Source of the DNA: Bacteroidota bacterium
Lineage (GTDB): Bacteria; Bacteroidota; Bacteroidia; Sphingobacteriales; Sphingobacteriaceae
Length of the DNA stretch: 64,000 nucleotides
Reading direction: 5' to 3'
NCBI GenBank assembly: GCA_023427985.1
Contig: JAEYZM010000018.1
Span: 124,001-188,000, forward strand
A program made the translations under genes and the position numbers. Shown piece after piece: positions 7,566 to 15,062 of the stretch (positions are counted from its first letter, which is position 1; every line of letters starts with the position of its first letter). The notes under the pieces were generated by a model. It did no database searches. It had not been told where the DNA came from and saw nothing but the letters and a program-made list of their open reading frames with translations.

Positions 7566-8221
7566 AGTTTATATCTAAGTCCAACCATAACATTTAAGCT
7601 ATTAACACCTTGATTGGGTAAAACCACCGCAGCATTTGAGTAGTGAAAATAACCTCCTTCAAGAATTATTTTAAATCGTTCATTTATGTTAAACATATAT
7701 GCAAGTTCAACTGAACTTAAAAAATTAATATGTGTTCCAATGAAATTATTTCTTTTCTCATCGAAATAGGTTTTGGTATCATACGATAATCCAAATCCAG
7801 GTAATAAATACAACGCATGTTTTTCATTACCAATTAAACGATTGTAGATATTATAATTCAATGAAATAACGTTGCCAAATACTCCTGGGATGCTATCATT
7901 CACTCCATCTAGATCGCGTTGATCTCTATAAGAAAAATTAAATGATTGATATTTTACATTTAGTCTACGAACCCATTCAGCATCAGGTTTCCTCATACTA
8001 AACATATAAGAAATTTGTATAGTATGCATTTTGCCATTAAAAGTACTCTTGCCAAATTTCTTATTATCTGGAAGCATCATTATACCTGGACCGCCATGTA
8101 CTCCTATGTATTTTTCACTAGAAACTATTTGTGCATTTGAAGCTGTATAAGTAAAAATTATAATACATAAAGTATATTTTATGAAATCAAAAGTTATTTT
8201 TAATTTAGAATTAAATATCAT
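7562..8221 (-). CDS. PagL-like acyloxyacyl hydrolase (putative lipid A 3-O-deacylase)
   Basis: 219 aa with an N-terminal signal sequence ending near 'TASNAQ' and a beta-barrel pattern ending in 'VMVGLRYKL'. The C-terminal 'GGYFHYSNAAVVLPNQGVNS' resembles the PagL active-site segment, in which a His-x-Ser pair (here HYS) acts with an acidic residue; 'PN.G.N' is also conserved there. If right, it removes an acyl chain from lipid A at the outer membrane. The residue match is partial, so an inactive barrel homologue remains possible. Its ATG (complement of 8219-8221) shares two bases with the start codon of the divergent gene. Confidence 0.6.
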   Translation of the reverse strand: MIFNSKLKITFDFIKYTLCIIIFTYTASNAQIVSSEKYIGVHGGPGIMMLPDNKKFGKSTFNGKMHTIQISYMFSMRKPDAEWVRRLNVKYQSFNFSYRDQRDLDGVNDSIPGVFGNVISLNYNIYNRLIGNEKHALYLLPGFGLSYDTKTYFDEKRNNFIGTHINFLSSVELAYMFNINERFKIILEGGYFHYSNAAVVLPNQGVNSLNVMVGLRYKL

Positions 8222-8714
8222 GAGAAAACAAATTCTGATTTTATTATTGTTAGTTTTTAGTTCTGGTCTTTATGCACAAAGTATAAATTTAATTAATTTA
8301 TCTAAACTGAAAAGTATAAGTTCAAATTCAAACGATACTTTGTATGTAATCAACTTTTGGGCAACTTGGTGCGGACCTTGTGTGAAAGAAATTCCATATT
8401 TTGAGGAAATCGCGTATCAATACAAATCAAATCCTTTAAAAGTAATTCTAGTTTCATTAGATTTTAAAAGTAAGATTAAATCACAAGTAGAACCATTTGT
8501 CAAAAAGAATATTTTACACTCAGATGTATATGTTTTGGACGAATCGGACATGAATAAATTCATTAACGATGTTTCCCCTCAATGGTCAGGTGCTATACCC
8601 GCCACAATCATTTTACATAAAGATGGCGCGATTTTTTATGAGAAGTCATTTGAAAAACAAGAATTAAAAAATATTGTTGAACCTTTAATTAAACGATATG
8701 AAAACATTGACTAG
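8220..8714 (+). CDS. TlpA-like exported thioredoxin-fold protein
   Basis: 164 aa from the ATG at 8220. Signal peptide MRKQILILLLLVFSSGLYAQ, then a compact thioredoxin fold with the redox motif WATWCGPC (Cys51, Cys54) and a cis-proline region 'SGAIPATIIL'. Likely a periplasmic disulfide reductase of the TlpA/ResA group. An upstream in-frame ATG at 8181 would add 13 residues before the signal peptide and is less likely. Start codon is head-to-head overlapped with that of the PagL-like gene, so its promoter must lie inside that gene. Overlaps the next gene by 17 bp. Confidence 0.85.
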   Translation: MRKQILILLLLVFSSGLYAQSINLINLSKLKSISSNSNDTLYVINFWATWCGPCVKEIPYFEEIAYQYKSNPLKVILVSLDFKSKIKSQVEPFVKKNILHSDVYVLDESDMNKFINDVSPQWSGAIPATIILHKDGAIFYEKSFEKQELKNIVEPLIKRYENID

Positions 8715-9324
8715 AAAAACATTTTTGATTTTTTTATTAAGTTTTATTATTGCAGGATTTGTAAAAGCTCAAACCTATAAAGTTGGGGACCAAGTACAAT
8801 CTTTTGAATTAAAGAATGTCGATGGTAAGATGGTTAAGTTGAGTGATTACCAAAATCAAAAAGGTGTGATTTTAGTATTCACATGCAATCATTGTCCGTA
8901 TTCTCAAGCTTACGAACAAAGAATTATAGAACTTGACAACAAATACAAGAATATGGGCTATCCTGTAATAGCTATCAATCCAAACGATTCAATTCGTCAG
9001 CCAGAAGATTCATATTCTGAAATGATAAAACGTTCTAAGGAATACAAATATACCTTCCCATATCTATTAGATTCAGATCAAAGTATTGCTAAATCATTCG
9101 GAGCTACCAGAACACCACATGTTTTTTTACTTAAAAATGATTCAAAAACTAATTCGAGTAAACTGGTTTATATCGGAGCAATCGATGACAACACAGAGTC
9201 GGCAGATGCTGTTAAAAATAAATATGTTGAAAAAGCGATAGATGAGCTGGAGCAAGGTAAAACAATTAGCACAACAAGCACTAAAGCGGTTGGTTGTACT
9301 ATAAAATGGGCAGAGGCTAAATAA
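8698..9324 (+). CDS. Exported redoxin-family (AhpC/TSA-like) protein with CNHC motif
   Basis: 208 aa. Signal peptide ending FVKAQ, then a redoxin fold: 'FELKNVDGKMVKLSDY', the redox motif CNHCPYSQ (Cys63, Cys66), 'VIAINPND', and 'FGATRTPHVFLL' with the cis-Pro. This is the pattern of periplasmic 'thioredoxin family' proteins of Bacteroidota with an unusual CxxC that has His before the second Cys. It follows the TlpA-like gene with a 17-bp overlap, so the pair is probably one operon for periplasmic thiol chemistry. A terminator follows directly. Confidence 0.83.
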   Translation: MKTLTRKTFLIFLLSFIIAGFVKAQTYKVGDQVQSFELKNVDGKMVKLSDYQNQKGVILVFTCNHCPYSQAYEQRIIELDNKYKNMGYPVIAINPNDSIRQPEDSYSEMIKRSKEYKYTFPYLLDSDQSIAKSFGATRTPHVFLLKNDSKTNSSKLVYIGAIDDNTESADAVKNKYVEKAIDELEQGKTISTTSTKAVGCTIKWAEAK

Positions 9325-9356
9325 AAAAACGGAGTAATTTTTACTCCGTTTTTTTA
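9324..9356. terminator. Bidirectional intrinsic terminator (redoxin gene / accD)
   Basis: AACGGAGTAA (9328-9337) pairs perfectly with TTACTCCGTT (9341-9350) across a 3-nt loop, with an A tract on the left and a T tract on the right. It serves the converging redoxin and accD genes. Confidence 0.9.
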
Positions 9357-9371
9357 TTTAGTCCAACTAAG

Positions 9372-10214
9372 TTACATTACCATTTTCACGAAGGATGCAA
9401 TCTTGTTTTTTAATTCTTTACGATCTACAATAAAATCTAAGAACCCATGTTCCAAAACAAATTCTGCTGTTTGAAATCCTTTAGGTAGATCTTTTTTTAT
9501 CGTTTCTTTAATAACTCTAGGGCCTGCAAATCCAATCATGGCTCCAGGTTCTGCAATATTGATATCGCCTAACATGGCATATGAAGCGGTAACACCACCA
9601 GTTGTTGGATCGGTACACAATGAAATATAAGGTAATTTGTTTTGAGCCAACAATGCAAGTTTTGCAGAAGTTTTAGCCATTTGCATCAAGGAAAATGCGG
9701 CCTCCATCATACGTGCACCACCTGATTTTGAAATGACCATTAGGGGTAATTTATGTTCTATGCAATAATCAATTGAGCGGGCAATTTTTTCTCCTACTAC
9801 TGAACCCATAGAACCACCTATGAAATTAAAGTCCATACAACAAACGACTAAATCGGCACCATGAACTTTTCCATGTGCAGAACGCAATGCATCGTTCAAT
9901 CCAGTTTTTTTGATGGATTCTTTAACACGCTCAGGGTATTTTTTTGTGTCTTCAAAAGTAAGTGGATCGCCAGATATTAGATTAGGATACAATTCCTTAA
10001 ATTGATTATCATCGAACAATATTGCAAAGTACTCCTTAGATCCAATCCTTAAATGATAATTACAATGCTGACATACAAACTGATGTGCTTCTAAGTCTGG
10101 GGTATATAATGGTTTTTTACACGAAGGACATTTATGCCAAAGACCTTCTGGAACATCTAATTTCTCTTCTGTACTCGTCGTAATTCCTTCAGTATTTCTT
10201 TTAAACCAAGCCAT
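9372..10214 (-). CDS. accD: Acetyl-CoA carboxylase carboxyltransferase subunit beta
   Basis: 280 aa, normal length. With AccA it transfers carboxyl from biotin to acetyl-CoA, giving malonyl-CoA for fatty acid synthesis. N-terminal zinc ribbon C29-x2-C32 ... C48-x2-C51, then the crotonase-fold carboxyltransferase domain with 'SKSGGARMMEAAFSLMQMAKT' split around residue 165, 'TDPTTGGVTASYA' and 'FAGPRVI'. accA is not adjacent. Follows fbaB by 20 bp on the same strand and probably shares its transcript. Confidence 0.96.
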   Translation of the reverse strand: MAWFKRNTEGITTSTEEKLDVPEGLWHKCPSCKKPLYTPDLEAHQFVCQHCNYHLRIGSKEYFAILFDDNQFKELYPNLISGDPLTFEDTKKYPERVKESIKKTGLNDALRSAHGKVHGADLVVCCMDFNFIGGSMGSVVGEKIARSIDYCIEHKLPLMVISKSGGARMMEAAFSLMQMAKTSAKLALLAQNKLPYISLCTDPTTGGVTASYAMLGDINIAEPGAMIGFAGPRVIKETIKKDLPKGFQTAEFVLEHGFLDFIVDRKELKNKIASFVKMVM

Positions 10215-10234
10215 AGTAATTTCTAATTATAAAA

Positions 10235-11293
10235 TTAAGCAATAGTAATGTCCTTCGATAAATAAATATCTTGAACTGCATTTAATAATTGAACACCTTC
10301 GTTCATTGGTTTCTGGAATGCTTTTCTTCCCAAAATTAAACCCTGACCACCTGCACGTTTATTGATGACAGCTGTCTTTATTGCTTCAGCAAAATCTGAA
10401 GCACCTTTAGACTCACCACCAGAATTAATTAAACCGATTCTACCCATATAGCAATTTAATACTTGATACCTGCATAAATCAATTGGATTATCGCTTGATA
10501 AGTCTGAATACATTTTAGGGTGAGATTTTGCAAATTTTACATTGGTAAATCCACCATTATTTTCAGGTAGTTTTTGTTTAATAATATCTGCTTGTATTGT
10601 AACACCTAAATGATTTGCTTGCGAAGTTAAATCGGCAGCAACATGATAATCAACTCCATCTTTTTTGAATGCATCATTACGCGTATAGCACCACAATACA
10701 GTTGCCATACCTAATTCGTGTGCTCTCTCAAAAGCCTGAGCAACTTCTATGATTTGTCTATTCGAGTTTTCTGAACCAAAATAAATAGTAGCACCAACAG
10801 CACAAGCTCCTAAATTCCAAGCTTCTTCCACAGAGCCAAACATGATTTGATCGTATTTATTGGGATATGTCATTAATTCATTATGATTGATCTTAACCAT
10901 CATTGGAATTTTATGGGCATATTTTCTTGATACGCTTGCTAATACACCAAATGTAGTTGCTACGGCATTACATCCGCCTTCAACTGCTAATTCTACAATC
11001 TTTTCCGGATCAAAATAGATTGGGTTGGGAGAGAAGGAAGAACCTGCTGTATGTTCAATGCCCTGATCTACAGGTAGGATGGATAAATATCCAGTACCAG
11101 CCAATCTACCATGATTGTACATTGCCGATAAACTGCGTAATACTTGAGGATTGCGATTACTGTAAACGAACTGTCTATCAATAAAATCTGCACCAGGTAG
11201 ATGTAAGTTTTCCTTACTTACAGTTTTTGAAACATGTGTCAATAACGATTGTGCCTCTGCACCTAATAATTCCGTGATCTTATCTAAGGTCAT
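10235..11293 (-). CDS. fbaB: Class I (DhnA-type) fructose-bisphosphate aldolase
   Basis: 352 aa from the ATG at 11293; an upstream in-frame TTG at 11326 would add 11 residues, but E. coli FbaB starts at the equivalent of this ATG. Closely follows E. coli FbaB along its whole length: 'GRLAGTGYLSILPVDQG', 'LASVSRKYAHKIP', 'AVGATIYFGS', 'KKDGVDYHVAADLT', 'ADIIKQKLPENNGG' (Schiff-base lysine region), 'NCYMGRIGLINSGG', 'INKRAGGQGLILGRKAF'. Cleaves fructose-1,6-bisphosphate by a metal-independent Schiff base. Present with fbp (50.2 kb), consistent with glycolysis plus gluconeogenesis. Confidence 0.95.
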   Translation of the reverse strand: MTLDKITELLGAEAQSLLTHVSKTVSKENLHLPGADFIDRQFVYSNRNPQVLRSLSAMYNHGRLAGTGYLSILPVDQGIEHTAGSSFSPNPIYFDPEKIVELAVEGGCNAVATTFGVLASVSRKYAHKIPMMVKINHNELMTYPNKYDQIMFGSVEEAWNLGACAVGATIYFGSENSNRQIIEVAQAFERAHELGMATVLWCYTRNDAFKKDGVDYHVAADLTSQANHLGVTIQADIIKQKLPENNGGFTNVKFAKSHPKMYSDLSSDNPIDLCRYQVLNCYMGRIGLINSGGESKGASDFAEAIKTAVINKRAGGQGLILGRKAFQKPMNEGVQLLNAVQDIYLSKDITIA

Positions 11294-11351
11294 ATTTGGG
11301 ATTTTTGTTTGTGCAATAGTAAGCAAAAATCGGGAATTGATAAAATATAGC

Positions 11352-12224
11352 CTATAAGGTCTTTTTCACACTAAAAACCATCTGAGAACCAACAAGTCCT
11401 AGCCCCCCAGGTACATTGCTGTAAATTAAACTAGGCTCAGAAAATGGATCATCACCCGTGTAATTTTTTAAGCTTTTAACGTATTTGTACACATCTTCAT
11501 CGACCTTATAAATATAAAGTCTAAAGCCAGTTATATTATTTCCAAATCCCCCATCGTATTCGCTATGCTCCGTTAATGCAACAATATTCCCCCCATTTCT
11601 ACCTTCATCACTTATTAATGTGTTGGAGTAGACATCGTAGAAATAATCGTATTCCTGTCCTGGATTAAAGATGTCTTCATAAATAGGACTTAGGTATATT
11701 CTATAAAAATTATTTTCGTTAGCGGGGTCTTTGAATTCTACTCTCGCTTTGTATACGGAATAGGTCCCAAAATCATCCGAATAATTACTTTGGTCGATGT
11801 TGAACGATACAATTTCCACTTTGCTCGAATCAATCGTTCTGATGTTTTTGCTAATAGTTTGATTTATTGCACTCGCAGTTATACTATAGTTTTTATTGTA
11901 ATCGATATTGAAATCATTTCTTCTGAAAAAATAATATCGATTGTTTGCATCGTACCTTAAATTAAATTCATTAGTACCATCCGAAATTTTAACTATTCCA
12001 TTGCTAATATTTAATTCGTCAAAGTAACTTGATTGATTGTCAAAAATCGGATCTGTTTTACTAAGATGAACAATATTGGTATCGGCACTTGGGTCCAAAA
12101 AACTGGTGAGTACCAATTTAGTTGGTTCAAAAGGGATGTCTACTTCGGGGTCCGACTCACAAGCGATTAACATTGTGCTCAAACTTATTATTAATGCTGT
12201 ATTCTTTAATTTAAATGTGTTCAT
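11352..12224 (-). CDS. DUF4249 family outer-membrane lipoprotein
   Basis: 290 aa. Lipoprotein signal with lipobox ending at Cys22 (STMLIAC). Content and context match DUF4249: an N-terminal 'LVLTSFLDPSAD' strand segment followed by a beta-rich region. DUF4249 genes regularly follow a TonB-dependent receptor in Bacteroidota; here it starts 4 bp after the receptor gene. Probably the surface-exposed partner of that receptor in import. Substrate unknown. Confidence 0.8.
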   Translation of the reverse strand: MNTFKLKNTALIISLSTMLIACESDPEVDIPFEPTKLVLTSFLDPSADTNIVHLSKTDPIFDNQSSYFDELNISNGIVKISDGTNEFNLRYDANNRYYFFRRNDFNIDYNKNYSITASAINQTISKNIRTIDSSKVEIVSFNIDQSNYSDDFGTYSVYKARVEFKDPANENNFYRIYLSPIYEDIFNPGQEYDYFYDVYSNTLISDEGRNGGNIVALTEHSEYDGGFGNNITGFRLYIYKVDEDVYKYVKSLKNYTGDDPFSEPSLIYSNVPGGLGLVGSQMVFSVKKTL

Positions 12225-12228
12225 CGAT

Positions 12229-14556
12229 TTAAAATTTATAAGTCCAACTAATAGAAGGTAACATCGGAAATAAATTCACTTTTCTCAATTTTCTATTTCC
12301 TGCATTATCATAGCCGATATAATAGAAATAAGGGTTTCTTCTATTATAAACATTGTAAACTGAGAGTTCAATGGTACGTATTGATTTTTTTAATTCTTTA
12401 TGAAATTGTATTCCTAAATCCAGTCGGTGATACGGTTCCATTCTAAAACCATTTTTAGATCCATAATCACTTACGTAATTACTCCCAAATTGATATGGAC
12501 TACTTCCTGGAATTACAGCAATATATTCAGATTTGGGTAATGTTATTGCATTCCCAGTACCATATACCCATGTTCCTGAGAAGGTAACTTCATTTGTGAT
12601 TTTGTAAATCCCAACTAAGGAGATATCATGTCGGCGATCGTATCTTGCAAAATATTTTTTTCCAAAATTCAGTTCATCGAATTGTAATTCCGTCCAAGAC
12701 AAAGTATAACCTGCCCATCCGCTGAATTTCCCTTCTGACTTTTTAATTAAAAATTCCAATCCATAACTCCAACCTTGACCACTGGTTACATTCTCATCCC
12801 ATGAAATCCTGTCTTCCGAACCAGGTTCTTCAACGGCAAGAAAACTCGCGCCCTCTTTGTAAGCGATTACATTATTCATATGCTTATAATACCCTTCAAT
12901 ACTTAAATTGAATTTGAGCGGGATAAAATCTTTTGCGATCCCTATTGCTATTTGATTCGATTGTTGTGGTCGCACTTTATCTGTTGCTGGCACCCATAAG
13001 TCTGTAGGCAATCCAACACCTGTACTACTTAATAAATGAATGTACTGATTCATTAATGCATACGATGACTTCAGCGCCAAATCTTCTTTTAGTTGATAGC
13101 TTAATCCAACTCTTGGCTCTATGCCATAATAATTTTGTTTGTTCTGTAAAAAATGAGAAAAACGCAAGCCGAAATTCGAATTCAATCGCCTAGTGATTTG
13201 ATATCGATCTTCAATATAAACAGCATTTTCTAAGGCATCAATTAATTGCTTCTCATCCTCATTGTCTTCAGGAAACTCAGTGTTTTTAACCGTTACAGCA
13301 CTAGGCGTAAAGCGATGTTGTTGAATAAATGCTCCAAATTTTAAATAATGTTTATCGCTCAATGCATAATCAAAATCTTGCTTGATGCTTAAATCTCTGA
13401 TCCCAGAATAAAGCCTAATTTCGAACTCATCGTTATTGAATTTCTCTTTAATAGAAATATTAAATCTGTAATTGCTGTATATAAAAGAAGTGTTTGAAAA
13501 TAATTTTGGGCCGATGATTCTATTCCATCGAACTGTTCCTGTTCCATTGCCCCAAAACAACCCAAACTGCGAAGTATAATCATCGAAATTCGATCTGGCA
13601 TAAAACTTATCTCTACCAAAATATCCACTAATGTAAAGCCTATTTTTATCATCGATTTCGAAATTTAATTTCGCATTCATATCGTAGAAATAGTAACCTC
13701 CTTTTGATTCCTCAGGTAATAATGGATAAATCAATGCATCGATATAGGTGCGTCGACCTGAAAATAAAAAAGAGGATTTATTCTTCTTTATCGGACCTTC
13801 AAGCGTTAGTCTCGATGATATAATCCCTACGCCAGCTTCTCCTTTAAATTTTTCCTTACTACCATCTTTCATATTCATTTCCAAAACAGAAGATAATCTC
13901 CCGCCAAACCTCGCAGGAAATCCACCTTTAGTAAGCTCTACGGTTTTTAAAGCATCGCCATTAAATAATGAATAAAAACCAAAGAGGTGAAATGCATTGT
14001 AAACTGGTGCATCGTCTAATATGATTAAATTTTGATCCGGCCCACCACCTCTCACATACAGTCCCGAGTTCCCCTCAGAACCCTTTTGTACACCAGGTAA
14101 AAGTTGAATTACTTTCAACACATCTTTTTCACCTAACAATGCAGGAATTTGCTGAATTTGTTCAACAGGAACCCTCACAATACTCATTTGTGTTTCTTTA
14201 GAAATGCGCTCAATCTTTGTGTCTTGAACAACAACTTCCGCAATGGTATTGTTATTGCTTAAATCTATATTGAGTTGTATGTCTTTGTCGACTTTTATTT
14301 TAAACGCCTGACGCTCATAACCCACTAAACTGTAAATTAAGGTCACGCTGTCAAGCGTAGTACTTATCGAATAAAACCCATAATTATTGCTTAAGCTCCC
14401 AGTTTGACTTTCCAAGATTACCACACTGGCTCCAATAAGGTTTTCTTTACTGCCTTTCTCTCGCACATACCCACTTATGGTATGTTGCTTGTTTTGTGCC
14501 GATGTGTTGAGATGGCATAAAATGAGTAGCAATATGCATGCTAAAATCTTGCGCAT
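12229..14556 (-). CDS. TonB-dependent receptor with carboxypeptidase-like regulatory domain
   Basis: 775 aa. Signal peptide to about residue 20; CarboxypepD_reg-like domain about 25-105 ('ISGYVREKGSKENLIGASV', 'STTLDSVTLIYSLVGYERQ'); plug about 115-230 ('IPALLGEKDVLKVIQLLPGV', 'GLYVRGGGPDQNLIILDDAP'); then a 22-strand barrel ending 'MLPSISWTYKF' with the terminal Phe needed for Bam insertion. Imports a ligand across the outer membrane using TonB. Paired with the downstream DUF4249 lipoprotein. Substrate not inferable. Confidence 0.92.
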   Translation of the reverse strand: MRKILACILLLILCHLNTSAQNKQHTISGYVREKGSKENLIGASVVILESQTGSLSNNYGFYSISTTLDSVTLIYSLVGYERQAFKIKVDKDIQLNIDLSNNNTIAEVVVQDTKIERISKETQMSIVRVPVEQIQQIPALLGEKDVLKVIQLLPGVQKGSEGNSGLYVRGGGPDQNLIILDDAPVYNAFHLFGFYSLFNGDALKTVELTKGGFPARFGGRLSSVLEMNMKDGSKEKFKGEAGVGIISSRLTLEGPIKKNKSSFLFSGRRTYIDALIYPLLPEESKGGYYFYDMNAKLNFEIDDKNRLYISGYFGRDKFYARSNFDDYTSQFGLFWGNGTGTVRWNRIIGPKLFSNTSFIYSNYRFNISIKEKFNNDEFEIRLYSGIRDLSIKQDFDYALSDKHYLKFGAFIQQHRFTPSAVTVKNTEFPEDNEDEKQLIDALENAVYIEDRYQITRRLNSNFGLRFSHFLQNKQNYYGIEPRVGLSYQLKEDLALKSSYALMNQYIHLLSSTGVGLPTDLWVPATDKVRPQQSNQIAIGIAKDFIPLKFNLSIEGYYKHMNNVIAYKEGASFLAVEEPGSEDRISWDENVTSGQGWSYGLEFLIKKSEGKFSGWAGYTLSWTELQFDELNFGKKYFARYDRRHDISLVGIYKITNEVTFSGTWVYGTGNAITLPKSEYIAVIPGSSPYQFGSNYVSDYGSKNGFRMEPYHRLDLGIQFHKELKKSIRTIELSVYNVYNRRNPYFYYIGYDNAGNRKLRKVNLFPMLPSISWTYKF

Positions 14557-14579
14557 TTTATTATCTTAGGTTTATAAAA

Positions 14580-14614
14580 ATTATTGTTCTTTTGGGTAAT
14601 TAAAAGACAATAAT
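14580..14614. repeat. Imperfect inverted repeat between divergent TonB receptor and GNAT genes
   Basis: ATTATTGTTCTTTT (14580-14593) pairs with AAAAGACAATAAT (14602-14614) with a single unpaired base and an 8-nt loop. It sits in the 76-bp divergent control region, where it could be an operator or mRNA hairpin. No known binding motif recognised. Confidence 0.5.
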
Positions 14615-14632
14615 AAACGATTAAACCCTTAT

Positions 14633-15055
14633 ATGATTGTTGCAGTTGAAAAAATTTCTGATCAAACGGTATTAAACAAGGCTTTTGGGATTAGAAAAGA
14701 AGTTTTTGTTATAGAACAAAAAGTTGACGAATCGGAAGAATACGAGTTTGAAGAAGACTCAGTACATTTTATTGCTAAAGTTGATGGAGATTTTGCTGGT
14801 ACATCGAGATGGAGAAAAACGGAGAAAGGGATTAAGCTAGAACGATTTGCCGTGCTAAAAAAACATCGATCTAAGGGTGTTGGTTCAGCATTATTGTCAT
14901 ATATGCTAAAGGACATACCTTCAGAATATAAATACCTCTATCTTCATGCTCAGATCACCGCTATGGGATTGTATGCTAAATTTGGTTTTGTTGCAGAAGG
15001 TGAGCAATTTGAAGAAGCAGGAATTCAACATTATAAAATGGTCTTGAAACGATAA
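14633..15055 (+). CDS. GNAT family N-acetyltransferase
   Basis: 140 aa. Single GNAT domain: 'IRKEVFVIEQKVDESEEYE' at 22-40, 'HFIAKVDGDFAGTSRWR', acetyl-CoA binding motif A 'ERFAVLKKHRSKGVGSALL' with the R-x-x-G-x-G/A loop (RSKGVG), then 'LYLHAQITAMGLYAKFGF', typical of the ElaA/YjcF-like group. Substrate unknown. Seven bases separate it from the downstream DUF5686 gene, so they may be co-transcribed. Confidence 0.85.
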   Translation: MIVAVEKISDQTVLNKAFGIRKEVFVIEQKVDESEEYEFEEDSVHFIAKVDGDFAGTSRWRKTEKGIKLERFAVLKKHRSKGVGSALLSYMLKDIPSEYKYLYLHAQITAMGLYAKFGFVAEGEQFEEAGIQHYKMVLKR

Positions 15056-15062
15056 AAACTTT

